From REEB481 sp964586595 (GTDB lineage Bacteria; Bacteroidota; Bacteroidia; NS11-12g; UBA955), in NCBI GenBank assembly GCA_964586595.1, contig CAZPHB010000006.1:1-64000 (forward strand): a DNA stretch of 64,000 bases, given 5' to 3'. Positions within the stretch are counted from its first letter, which is position 1. Each line of letters begins with the position of its first letter. The position numbers were made by a program, and so were the translations under genes. Shown piece by piece: positions 27,263 to 35,609 of the stretch. A model generated the notes under the pieces. The model worked only from the letters and a program-made list of their open reading frames with translations, was not told the origin of the DNA and searched no databases.

Positions 27263-27955
27263 GTGCGTTTCGGAGTTGTAATTTTTCCCGGATCTAATTG
27301 TGACAAGGACCTGATTGCGGCCCTCGAAGAACACAGTGTAGGCGCTGTTGAAACCTTGTGGCATCAGGATACAGATTTGAAATCCTGTGATTTTATTTTT
27401 CTGCCTGGTGGTTTTTCTTACGGTGATTATTTACGCAGTGGTGCCATTGCTGCCAAGTCGTCCATTATGGCTTCTGTCATAGATTTCGCCCACAAGGGAG
27501 GCTACGTAATGGGTATTTGTAATGGATTCCAAATCCTATGTGAATCAGGGCTGCTTCCCGGAGCGCTGCTCCGGAACACCAACATGCGGTTTACATGCAG
27601 CAACGTATACCTAAAGCCGGTAAACACCAGCTTGCCCTTATTGGCTCATTATGATCCCCACAAGGTATATAACATCCCAATAGCCCATGGTGAGGGTCGT
27701 TATTATGCCGATGCGGAAACCTTGAGGCAAATGGAAGAAAACGGCCAGGTCTTATTTCGTTATTGCGATGCCTCGGGAGCCGTCACAGAGGCCGCGAACC
27801 CAAATGGATCAGCCAACAACATCGCCGGTGTTTGCAATGCGGGAAAGAATGTTTTTGGCATGATGCCCCACCCCGAAAGAGCTGCTTTTGAGCACCTGTT
27901 TAACACCGACGGTGTTGGTTTGTTCCAGGCGCTCGAAAACGTATGTGCTCAATAA
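27263..27955 (+). CDS. purQ: Phosphoribosylformylglycinamidine synthase subunit PurQ
   Basis: This is the glutaminase subunit of FGAM synthase in purine synthesis (230 aa). It begins with GTG at 27263 (M/VRFGVVIFPGSNCDKDL), carries the class I amidotransferase nucleophile motif GICNGFQILCESGLLPGAL near residue 90 and the His/Glu pair in MMPHPERA near the end. The separate-subunit form implies that a small PurL and PurS are encoded elsewhere. Confidence 0.94.
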   Translation: MRFGVVIFPGSNCDKDLIAALEEHSVGAVETLWHQDTDLKSCDFIFLPGGFSYGDYLRSGAIAAKSSIMASVIDFAHKGGYVMGICNGFQILCESGLLPGALLRNTNMRFTCSNVYLKPVNTSLPLLAHYDPHKVYNIPIAHGEGRYYADAETLRQMEENGQVLFRYCDASGAVTEAANPNGSANNIAGVCNAGKNVFGMMPHPERAAFEHLFNTDGVGLFQALENVCAQ

Positions 27956-27966
27956 ACGCTTCCTTT

Positions 27967-27993
27967 ACCCGGTTATTCTTTTTTTAAACCGGG
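27967..27993 (+). terminator. Terminator after purQ
   Basis: CCCGGTT (27968-27974) pairs with AACCGGG (27987-27993); the loop contains a run of seven T. It lies 12 nt after the purQ stop. The T-run is in the loop rather than after the stem, so efficiency is uncertain. Confidence 0.5.
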
Positions 27994-28098
27994 CAACGTT
28001 GGTGGTTCAATCGCTGTCCTTTATCTATACAATCGTACGCTACGTAAAATTCTACTTGGGGTACACGCATCACGGATAGATATTGAAGCACTGAACCC

Positions 28099-28200
28099 AT
28101 GAGTAAATCCGCCAATAAAGCTCCGGCAAAACGCTCCACGGACCCCAAGCCGAACAAGCGTACGGATTCTGCTGCCCAGCAACGCGCTGCGGGTGTTTGA
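28099..28200 (+). CDS. Possible small basic peptide (33 aa)
   Basis: A 33-codon frame, ATG at 28099 to TGA at 28200, would give a Lys/Arg/Ala/Pro-rich peptide (MSKSANKAPAKRSTDPKP...). It fills the gap between purQ and the convergent prfA, whose end is 1 nt away. Composition is reminiscent of nucleic-acid-binding tails, but I recognise no family. A chance frame remains possible; its charge and its placement downstream of a terminator are the only support. Confidence 0.35.
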   Translation: MSKSANKAPAKRSTDPKPNKRTDSAAQQRAAGV

Positions 28201-28201
28201 A

Positions 28202-29287
28202 TTAATGATCAGGGCCGCCTTGTTGCACACGGGCGGCGTTTTCTGCTAGCTGCAGTGCTTCAATAATGGCATCCGGTTTTCCATGCAGCACTTCCTGAAG
28301 GTTGTACAGTGTCAGGTTTATTCTATGGTCGGTAACCCGGCTTTGCGGGAAGTTATATGTTCTGATTTTCGCACTCCTGTCGCCCGTGGAAACAAGTGTT
28401 TTTCGCTGCGCCGCTATTGCCTGTTCCTGCTTGCGAACGGTCTCTTCATACAATCTTGTGCGCAGCATGTTCATTGCCTTTTCCCGGTTGCCCAATTGCG
28501 TGCGTTCCGTTTGGCAGACCACAACTATTCCACTTGGCTTATGCGTCAATTGAACTTTGGTTTCTACTTTATTCACGTTTTGCCCGCCGGCGCCCCCGCT
28601 CCGCGAAGTGTGTAATTCGATGTCACGCTCATTCAGTTGCACATCTATTTCTTCTGCTTCCGGTAATACGGCAACGGTTACTGCCGAGGTGTGGATGCGG
28701 CCTTGTGTTTCTGTTTGGGGCACGCGTTGAACCCTGTGGACGCCACTCTCATACTTTAGGGTACCGTACACCAGATTTCCCCTGATTAGCATGATGTACT
28801 TGCTGTATCCTCCGGCACTGCCTTCGTTGTAGTCTAAGGTTTCACAAGACCAACCGCGCTGTTCACAATAACGGAGGTACATCCTGGCCAAATCACCAAC
28901 GAACAAACAAGCTTCGTCTCCGCCGGTACCCGCGCGTATTTCCAGAACAGCATCTTTTTCGTCCTGTGGGTCCTTTGGCATCAGCAAGACACCTATTTTT
29001 TGTTCCAGTCTTGCGCATTCCTCTTCCGTTTTTTCAATAACCTCGAGCGCGAGTTGTTTCATTTCCTTGTCCTCTTCATGCTCGAGCAATTCACGCGCCT
29101 GGTGCTGTTCGTGCAGCAGATGCTTGTATGCCGCATAAACATTTTCCAATTCCTTTAATGTATTATATTCCTTGTTTAGCTTGGTAAACCTCTTTAAATC
29201 AGAAATAACTTCAGGACTGCTCAATAATTGCTCTGTGTCCACAAAGCGGGCGTGAATAGCCTCTAGTTTTTCTAATAGTTTATTCAT
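28202..29287 (-). CDS. prfA: Peptide chain release factor 1
   Basis: RF1 (361 aa) recognises UAA/UAG and triggers peptide release. It has the GGQ catalytic loop (SGGAGGQNVNKVETKV near residue 230) and a PxT-type recognition region near 185-190 (QRVPQTETQGRIHTSAVTVAV). The N-terminal coiled-coil domain is typical. It is the last gene of the pheS-lpxH-propeller-prfA minus-strand run and overlaps the upstream gene by 8 nt. Confidence 0.96.
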   Translation of the reverse strand: MNKLLEKLEAIHARFVDTEQLLSSPEVISDLKRFTKLNKEYNTLKELENVYAAYKHLLHEQHQARELLEHEEDKEMKQLALEVIEKTEEECARLEQKIGVLLMPKDPQDEKDAVLEIRAGTGGDEACLFVGDLARMYLRYCEQRGWSCETLDYNEGSAGGYSKYIMLIRGNLVYGTLKYESGVHRVQRVPQTETQGRIHTSAVTVAVLPEAEEIDVQLNERDIELHTSRSGGAGGQNVNKVETKVQLTHKPSGIVVVCQTERTQLGNREKAMNMLRTRLYEETVRKQEQAIAAQRKTLVSTGDRSAKIRTYNFPQSRVTDHRINLTLYNLQEVLHGKPDAIIEALQLAENAARVQQGGPDH

Positions 29288-30080
29288 TTTCGCTTTTATA
29301 AAAAATCAGGTTTCCTGAATTCATGTTCACGAATCCTCCTGAATAAACCTGGACCTGATGAAGTGGTGTGCTTCCGATGCAGTGCATGGTGTCTGTTCCC
29401 AAGGATTCTATGTCGTAGGAAACAAGCGTTGAATCATCGAAGGGTACAAGAATTTCATTTCCATAAATACACCACGGATTTCTAGATTTTTTCATTTTAG
29501 CTCTTGGCAGCAGTGAAGAGGAGTATATATTTAGTGTACTGTCCTGATCAGCGCCGCAAACAACGTGGTTTCCGTTGTCGCGAATTAAAATAAATCCACT
29601 AGAACTTCTATCCAAGACTATCGTTTGATTTTGAAGTGTTTTTCCTGTGAAATCAATCTTTCTCAGCAATCGTTCACGTGCATCAATGATCCAACAGTTT
29701 CCGTCTGAAGCCCTCCCTAAACCACGAACCTGGTAATTTTGAAGTTGATTGAAATCAAGTTCTTTTTTAACATTTAATTGATTGTCTAAAACAATTAATC
29801 TTCTATTCAACTTACAATATAAGAATATATCCAAAGGGTTTGATGCATCAATTAAATCTATTTGGCCATACTGATGATAGGACTGCTTGCTGATTAATGA
29901 TCCTTTTTGATCCCACAAGAAAACGACCCCTTCTTTATTCGCGGCAGCAATGTATCCGTTTGGCGCAGCTGAAACACAAATAAATGATCCCTGCTCCTTT
30001 CGATATTCCACGAAATGGCTGTTCTTCTCACCAACGCTTGCAGCAGTAATCATGAGGAACAGGCTGAACAGGAACTTCAT
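29280..30080 (-). CDS. Uncharacterised secreted beta-propeller-like protein
   Basis: This 266-residue protein is not recognised. It has a short N-terminal hydrophobic segment (MKFLFSLFLMITAASVG) consistent with a signal peptide, then repeated blade-like strands (VVFLWDQKGSLISKQ, RLIVLDNQLNVKKEL, NCWIIDARERLLRKIDF, HVVCGADQDSTLNIYS), suggesting a six- or seven-bladed propeller. It lies between lpxH (5 nt) and prfA (8-nt overlap). Its surroundings are lower in GC than the first 10 kb. Confidence 0.6.
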   Translation of the reverse strand: MKFLFSLFLMITAASVGEKNSHFVEYRKEQGSFICVSAAPNGYIAAANKEGVVFLWDQKGSLISKQSYHQYGQIDLIDASNPLDIFLYCKLNRRLIVLDNQLNVKKELDFNQLQNYQVRGLGRASDGNCWIIDARERLLRKIDFTGKTLQNQTIVLDRSSSGFILIRDNGNHVVCGADQDSTLNIYSSSLLPRAKMKKSRNPWCIYGNEILVPFDDSTLVSYDIESLGTDTMHCIGSTPLHQVQVYSGGFVNMNSGNLIFYKSENE

Positions 30081-30085
30081 CTTGA

Positions 30086-30865
30086 TTAAGGATTATATTC
30101 CCTGACCGCGACATCTGTTCCATCAAAAACAGCGTATGTTGAAGCTTTGAGCCAAGTACCTGTGTTTATGTAACGCCTGGAAGGCTTCACCTGAATATCC
30201 AATTCCAGATGTCTGTGTCCGAAAATATAATAATCAAGGTCTGATTCATGGTTTGAAACAAACTGATACAAAAGTTCTTTGCCTTCACCCATAAAATTAT
30301 TGTATCTGTTACCCTGGGATTTTCTACTTTTTCTGCTCCAAGACGTAGCAATAAAAAAGCCAAAGTTTGGATGAAGTCGTTCAAAAAGCCATGACGACCA
30401 TGAAGCCCGAAAGATTCGCCGCAGGAATTTATAAGAGCGGTCGGCGGGACCAAGACCATCGCCATGATGCAGGTAAAAACTTTTTCCCCTGCTGAACATG
30501 GTACATCCATCACTGATTACTTGCACGCCCAACTCTTTGGACCAATAACCGCGGGTCCACATATCATGGTTGCCTCTGAACATAAAGACCTTCACTCCTG
30601 CGTCAGTCATTGCAGCTATCTTTCCAAGAAACCGCACATATCCGGCAGGCACCACATGTTTATATTCAAACCAAAAATCAAAGTGATCTCCCATTAAAAA
30701 TACTGCAGCAGCGTCCTTCTCTATGGATGACAGCCAAGAAACCAAAACTTGTTCTCTTTTTCTACTCAGTTCTTCATTAGGATAACCTAAATGGAAATCG
30801 CCGGCAAAATATATGCGCTTACCTTCAATAAGGTCAATTTCAATATGAATGTCAGAGGGAGGCAA
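30086..30865 (-). CDS. lpxH: UDP-2,3-diacylglucosamine diphosphatase (LpxH-like)
   Basis: This calcineurin-like metallophosphoesterase (259 aa) cleaves UDP-diacylglucosamine to lipid X in lipid A synthesis. Metal-ligand motifs are AGDFHLG near residue 20, MGDHFDFWFEYKH, FRGNHDMW, HHGDGLGP and FGHRHLELD near the C-terminus. The order and the DHFDFW motif fit the LpxH family. It overlaps the end of pheS by 14 nt, implying coupling, and precedes the propeller gene. Confidence 0.85.
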   Translation of the reverse strand: MPPSDIHIEIDLIEGKRIYFAGDFHLGYPNEELSRKREQVLVSWLSSIEKDAAAVFLMGDHFDFWFEYKHVVPAGYVRFLGKIAAMTDAGVKVFMFRGNHDMWTRGYWSKELGVQVISDGCTMFSRGKSFYLHHGDGLGPADRSYKFLRRIFRASWSSWLFERLHPNFGFFIATSWSRKSRKSQGNRYNNFMGEGKELLYQFVSNHESDLDYYIFGHRHLELDIQVKPSRRYINTGTWLKASTYAVFDGTDVAVREYNP

Positions 30866-31859
30866 ATTGACTCAAAAACCTGATGTCTCCGGTAAAAAAA
30901 TCTCTAATGTCTTTCACACCATAGCGCAGCATGCATATCCGATCTAGTCCCAAACCGAAAGCAAAACCACTATATACTTCGGGATCGATATTTACATTTT
31001 GCAACACGTTTGGATGCACCATCCCGCAACCTAAAATTTCCAACCAACCTGTTCCCTTGGTAAGCCGATAATCCTCTTCCGTTTCCGTTCCTACCCAAAC
31101 ATCCAGCTCGGCACTCGGTTCTGTAAAGGGAAAATAACTAGGCCTGAATCGGACCCTGGTGTTCGCCCCGAAAAGTTCTTGGATGAAATAGAACAGCGTT
31201 TGTTTCAGATCTCCGAAGCTCACATCTCTGTCTATATACAAGCCTTCAAGTTGATGAAAAAAACAGTTGCTCCTTGCGCTTACGGCTTCATTTCTAAAAA
31301 CCCGTCCCGGCATCATGAGCCTCATTGGTGGGTTCCTGCGCTCCATTTCGCGAATCTGAACACTGCTGGTATGTGTTCGGAGTACGTGTATTCCGGCAAA
31401 GAAAGTATCCTGCATGTCTCTTGCCGGATGATTCTCAGCAAAATTAAGTGCGCCAAAATTATGCCACTCATCTTCAATTTCTGGACCTTCAACCAGTTCA
31501 AAACCAAGCTTGTGAAAGATCGCTACCAATTCGTCCCGGATCAGATTGATGGGATGTTTACCTCCAGGCTCGTTCAAGTAAACGGGGAGGTGAAATGCGT
31601 TAGTAAGATCTGTTTCTTTTTCTTCAGACTCTTGCTCCTTTAAACGTGCATAGAATTCTTCTGCTGCACGTTTAAGTTCGTTCAGGCTCTTACCTGACAA
31701 CTTTTTGTCTTCCGGCGACAGATGCTTAAATGCGTCTATCTCCTGCTGAAGGATGCCTTTTTTGGATAAAAATTTCAATCGGAACTCCTCTGCACTGATA
31801 TTGTTGGCAACGTTTAGTTGCTCAAGTTGTTCACGTATGCTGGCTATGCGTTGTTCCAT
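30852..31859 (-). CDS. pheS: Phenylalanyl-tRNA synthetase alpha subunit
   Basis: This is the catalytic alpha subunit of PheRS (335 aa). It shows the N-terminal coiled coil, class II motif 1 region HPINLIRDELVAIFHKLGFELVEGPEIE, motif 2 FRNEAVSARSNCFFHQLEGLYID and motif 3 GFAFGLGLDRICMLRYGV. The ATG at 31859 (MEQRIASIREQL) is preferred over 31880 and 31901 because a TAGTTTTG promoter element (31875 to 31868) ends 8 nt before it and homologues start at this point. It is the first gene of a four-gene minus-strand unit. Confidence 0.94.
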   Translation of the reverse strand: MEQRIASIREQLEQLNVANNISAEEFRLKFLSKKGILQQEIDAFKHLSPEDKKLSGKSLNELKRAAEEFYARLKEQESEEKETDLTNAFHLPVYLNEPGGKHPINLIRDELVAIFHKLGFELVEGPEIEDEWHNFGALNFAENHPARDMQDTFFAGIHVLRTHTSSVQIREMERRNPPMRLMMPGRVFRNEAVSARSNCFFHQLEGLYIDRDVSFGDLKQTLFYFIQELFGANTRVRFRPSYFPFTEPSAELDVWVGTETEEDYRLTKGTGWLEILGCGMVHPNVLQNVNIDPEVYSGFAFGLGLDRICMLRYGVKDIRDFFTGDIRFLSQFASL

Positions 31860-31867
31860 TCCTACAG

Positions 31868-31875
31868 CAAAACTA
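31868..31875 (-). promoter_or_regulatory. TAnnTTTG promoter element of pheS
   Basis: On the minus strand TAGTTTTG ends 8 nt before the ATG at 31859. It lies inside the longer alternative frame, which argues for the shorter start. Confidence 0.45.
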
Positions 31876-31924
31876 TTCATTTCCGGCTTAAGTAAGCCCA
31901 AGTTTTCATTTTCGTTTATTCAAC

Positions 31925-32267
31925 AGTAATCTAAAGGAAATTATCTTAAAGTTATTATAAGTAAATAATAATTGTGTGTGGAATTGTGGAAATAGGATTT
32001 AGTGTAGGTTCATGGTTTTTGGATATGCACAGGATTTGTTGTTAATTTTATATGTAAGTCTCTGATAGTGAGGGATTTAGTTTAGGTAATGTTGAGATTT
32101 ATAAATTTTAGTGGTTGGGTAACATTGTTATGTTGATTATTATTTCTGGTGATAGATAGAGGTATAATTATGGTATTATGAACCTCTGTAAACATCGATA
32201 AATATTGTTAAGCGTTATCCATAATTAATCTTGAGTTATTCCATTGTTTTGGCAATATTAGAAGAGG
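31925..32267. other. AT-rich gap with DnaA-box-like 9-mers (candidate origin)
   Basis: This ~340-bp stretch has no gene. It is markedly AT rich, and the + strand is extremely G over C (for example 18 G to 3 C in 31981-32040). DnaA-box-like 9-mers one mismatch from TTWTNCACA occur at 31985-31993 (minus, ATTTCCACA), 32023-32031 (ATATGCACA) and 32215-32223 (TTATCCATA); a weaker tandem copy is at 31977-31985. mnmG, which flanks oriC in many bacteria, is ~1.5 kb away and parS-like sites are ~4 kb away. It could instead be a decayed gene or a long 3' region of the lipoprotein gene. Confidence 0.35.
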
Positions 32268-33755
32268 TTATTTGTTGGTATTTTGGATGATTATATTGTT
32301 ATCTAGCTTCTCCGAGATCTTGATGTTTTGTAAGATGAATGACGGTTCCTCAGTGCTTAGATTTATGATGGATGATTTGGTAAAGTATTTATTGTCGTCT
32401 AAATCGTTAACGATAATGCAGTCGTATGTTCCTGCAGGTGCTGTTGTTGTTACTGAATGCTGATGAATAGGCAGGTACACTGTTCTATGTGACGAGTTTG
32501 AGTTTAAGTATAGAATGTAGGAGCTGGTATCTAAGTCTTGGCGTGTGAATGTGATGTTACCGTATTTCTGGTTGTTTAGGGTTATTGAATATGAGTCAGA
32601 TTTGAGAGCTGTTCCGGTAATGGAATCGCTGAGTGTAGGAAGGATAACTGCTTTTATTTTATCGCTTTGTTTGGCAGTAATAAGTTGGTTCGGAGGTATG
32701 AATGTTCCGAGCTGTTTGTGTATGCTGTCGTTGTAATGTACAATAGTAATGGTATCCATAAATTTGGTATGGAATGTTCTGTTGATCCATATGTTCTGTT
32801 GCTCAGTTGTGTCGTGAAAGGGATCAATTAAAGCTGTGGTTTGAATTTTCTGTACTTTGGGACTGATGGTATAATGGAAGCCGTGCTCGTCGGTAAGATT
32901 TACAGGTTGTAGGGTATCACGGAAAAAGAAAAGGGCGGTGTCTTCCTGGTAATATATGATATCATTGTTTTTAAATTTTGCTCCCGAAATTCCTGTGATG
33001 ATTCCATGTTGGTTTTGTCTAAACGCTTGGAAGTTTCGTCTTTTAGGATAATCACAATAAGCGTAATTTAAGTTGATTGAGTCGTGGCTGATAGGATATA
33101 GTGAATAATATTCAGAAGAATCAATCAAGTTGTTTTTATTCAGATCATCAAGAAACAGGATGAATTTCAAGGAATCATGCAGGATAGTATTAGGAATGAT
33201 GAATTTGGAATGGTCAAAAACAGTTGAGTAAAACACATTTGATAAGGTATGAATGGCAGCAGTGTCTTTGATGTAGAAGACTGTGAGTTTGGACTTAAAG
33301 GGTGGTATAATGTTATGGATTTGTCCTATTGTATAGTTTGAATCTATGTTGTTGGCATATGACAGATTGATGCAAATGGGCGCGGTGTAGTTGTTGCCCT
33401 CATTAAGATCTTTTATAAATCCTGGAAGGACGTGTATGTATGGTGTGCTGAAGAGGTTTGAAGTTGCGGTATCAGGATGTTGGATGCTGATTTGTACTTT
33501 ATTAAGCAAAACTCGAGTTTCAGTGATTTTTCCTGGAGGAGCAATAAATACGTGTTCTTTCGGGTCAGTGATTTTGATGTGTTCATCAAATTTCAATGTC
33601 AAGATTTTGGATTTGGTTGATCGGTCCTGTACATCAACTTGGTTAAGATGTGGCGGGATACTGTCTTTAGAGCCTCCGGAAGGAAGAACGGGATTGGCGC
33701 AGTTGCTGAATAATACCGCGGCAGCAATGTAGAGTATTTTGTGTTTATCGCCCAA
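32268..33755 (-). CDS. Ig-like domain lipoprotein of Bacteroidota type
   Basis: This is a lipoprotein of ~495 aa. A short signal (KILYIAAAVLFSNC) is followed by ANPVLPSGGSKDSIPPHLNQV and an SbsA-type Ig-like domain (LTLKFDEHIKITDPKEHVFIAPP), the typical opening of a family widespread in Bacteroidota; its role is unknown. The frame is open to 33818 deep inside mnmG; a TTG at 33755 (overlap 11 nt) starts just before the signal and is proposed. Composition is unlike neighbours: low GC and a coding strand very poor in G, giving many Asn, Thr, Ile, His and Ser. Confidence 0.7.
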   Translation of the reverse strand: MGDKHKILYIAAAVLFSNCANPVLPSGGSKDSIPPHLNQVDVQDRSTKSKILTLKFDEHIKITDPKEHVFIAPPGKITETRVLLNKVQISIQHPDTATSNLFSTPYIHVLPGFIKDLNEGNNYTAPICINLSYANNIDSNYTIGQIHNIIPPFKSKLTVFYIKDTAAIHTLSNVFYSTVFDHSKFIIPNTILHDSLKFILFLDDLNKNNLIDSSEYYSLYPISHDSINLNYAYCDYPKRRNFQAFRQNQHGIITGISGAKFKNNDIIYYQEDTALFFFRDTLQPVNLTDEHGFHYTISPKVQKIQTTALIDPFHDTTEQQNIWINRTFHTKFMDTITIVHYNDSIHKQLGTFIPPNQLITAKQSDKIKAVILPTLSDSITGTALKSDSYSITLNNQKYGNITFTRQDLDTSSYILYLNSNSSHRTVYLPIHQHSVTTTAPAGTYDCIIVNDLDDNKYFTKSSIINLSTEEPSFILQNIKISEKLDNNIIIQNTNK

Positions 33756-35607
33756 AATGTACCAGTAGGATTGAAATATCGGAAGGAGATATACCGCTGA
33801 TGCGGGAAGCCTGTCCAAGAGTTCCGGGTTTGATGTTCTGAAGTTTTTCTCTTGCCTCGGCAGAAAGTGAAGTTATCTGATGATAATTGAAGTCTAATGG
33901 GATGGTTAGATGTTCTAGTTTTTGCATGCGCTCAACGAGTTCAATTTCTTTTTTAATATAAGTTTCGTACTTGATACGAATCTCTGCTTCTTGTAGATGT
34001 TCTATAGGGTAATGGGACAAGAGGGTTTTGAGTTGGTTCAAGCTGCTGAGGGTAGATATTCCTGTTTGAGGCCTTGAAAGTATTTTTGTGTATGTACTGG
34101 CTTCGGTGATGCTTGTGGTATTCATGGCGCTTAGGTACTCGTTCATCTCCTGAAGGTCAGTACATTTAGTATCGAGGAGATTCAGAATTTCTTTTGTGTT
34201 GTTCTGTTTTTGTAGCGCCCGCTTCATGCGTTCTTCGGAAGCCAGGTTGATTTCGAATGATTTAGGAGTAAGTCTCAGGTCTGCATTATCCTGTCTCAGG
34301 TTCAGGCGGTATTCTGCGCGGGAAGTGAACATCCTGTATGGTTCTTCCGTACCCTTATTGATGAGGTCATCTATAAGTACGCCAATGTATGCTTCGTTTC
34401 TATGCAGCACAAATGGGTCACGATCAGATATTTTAAGGTGGGCGTTAATACCCGCCATCAGGCCTTGACATGCTGCTTCTTCGTATCCGGTAGTTCCGTT
34501 TATCTGTCCTGCGAAGTACAGGTTTTCTATGTGTTTGGTTTCTAGGGTGTTTTTAAGTTGGGTTGGTTGAAAAAAGTCATATTCAATAGCATATCCCGGT
34601 CTGAAAATCTTTGCATTCCGAAAACCTGGTATTTCTCTGAGGGCACGGATTTGAATATGATGGGGCAATGAGGTTGAGAATCCGTTTAAATAAACTTCTA
34701 CGGTGTCTGAACCTTCTGGTTCTACAAATATCTGGTGCCTGTCTCTTTCAGCGAAACGGTTAATTTTATCCTCGATACTTGGGCAGTACCTGGGTCCGAG
34801 GCCTTGAATCCTTCCAGTATACATAGGCGACTCGAGGAATCCTTCTTGTAATATTTCATGTACTGTTGGGTTGGTATATGTGATGTAGCAACTTCTTTGT
34901 GGCAAAGTACGCTGCGTATCTAAGAAGCTAAACCTCATCGGTGCTACATCGCCAGCCTGTTCTTCGAGTTGGGAATAATCGATGGTTCTGCCATCGATGC
35001 GGGGCGGGGTTCCGGTTTTCATTCGACCAGTGGAGAATCCGAGGGTCCTCAGTTGTTCACTAACGCCTACCGAGGAGGGTTCACCCATTCGCCCGCCGGA
35101 TGATTGGTTTAAACCAACGTGAACAATTCCGTTTAAAAATGTGCCGGCAGTTAGGATGGTTGCTTTGGAGTGAAAGGTGATTCCAAGAGATGTTTGTATT
35201 CCGACAGCGCGGTTGTTTTGTATGAGAATTTGTTGAACAGAATCCTGTACAAATGAGACCAAAGGGATGCGTTCAAGTTGCAAGCGCCAGGCTTCCGCGA
35301 AGCGCCAGCGGTCGTTTTGAGCTCTGGGACTCCACATGGCTGGACCTTTTGATCTGTTGAGCATTCGGAATTGAATGGTAGTCAGATCAGTTATGATGCC
35401 TGAGTACCCACCAAGTGCATCTATTTCTCTGATAATTTGGCCCTTTGCAACGCCACCCATGGCAGGGTTGCAACTCATCCGACCAATTGTTTCCATATTC
35501 ATAGTAACGAGCAGCACCTTGGATCCCATATTTGCTGCTGCCGCCGCCGCTTCGCAACCGGCATGCCCGCCTCCTATAATGATGACGTCGTATTCGTTGT
35601 TATCCAT
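33745..35607 (-). CDS. mnmG: tRNA uridine-5-carboxymethylaminomethyl modification enzyme MnmG
   Basis: This FAD-binding enzyme (620 aa) works with MnmE to modify U34 of tRNAs. The N-terminal dinucleotide-binding motif IIIGGGHAGCEAA, MSCNPAMGGVAKG, FRMLNRSKGPAMWSPRAQNDR and GYEEAACQGLMAGINAH are all diagnostic, and the C-terminal helical domain is complete. It begins 2 nt after ybeY. The gene (formerly gidA) is often found beside oriC, which fits other signals here. Confidence 0.97.
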   Translation of the reverse strand: MDNNEYDVIIIGGGHAGCEAAAAAANMGSKVLLVTMNMETIGRMSCNPAMGGVAKGQIIREIDALGGYSGIITDLTTIQFRMLNRSKGPAMWSPRAQNDRWRFAEAWRLQLERIPLVSFVQDSVQQILIQNNRAVGIQTSLGITFHSKATILTAGTFLNGIVHVGLNQSSGGRMGEPSSVGVSEQLRTLGFSTGRMKTGTPPRIDGRTIDYSQLEEQAGDVAPMRFSFLDTQRTLPQRSCYITYTNPTVHEILQEGFLESPMYTGRIQGLGPRYCPSIEDKINRFAERDRHQIFVEPEGSDTVEVYLNGFSTSLPHHIQIRALREIPGFRNAKIFRPGYAIEYDFFQPTQLKNTLETKHIENLYFAGQINGTTGYEEAACQGLMAGINAHLKISDRDPFVLHRNEAYIGVLIDDLINKGTEEPYRMFTSRAEYRLNLRQDNADLRLTPKSFEINLASEERMKRALQKQNNTKEILNLLDTKCTDLQEMNEYLSAMNTTSITEASTYTKILSRPQTGISTLSSLNQLKTLLSHYPIEHLQEAEIRIKYETYIKKEIELVERMQKLEHLTIPLDFNYHQITSLSAEAREKLQNIKPGTLGQASRISGISPSDISILLVHFGR

Positions 35608-35609
35608 GT

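Noticed and set aside
27888..28079. 63-codon plus-strand frame overlapping the end of purQ
   Set aside because: Its first third is purQ in another frame and it runs through the terminator hairpin; no start signal at its beginning.
31902..32267. A decayed gene in the AT-rich gap left of the lipoprotein gene
   Set aside because: No frame in this gap resembles either neighbour or any protein pattern I know; stops are frequent on both strands. It is kept only as a candidate origin region.
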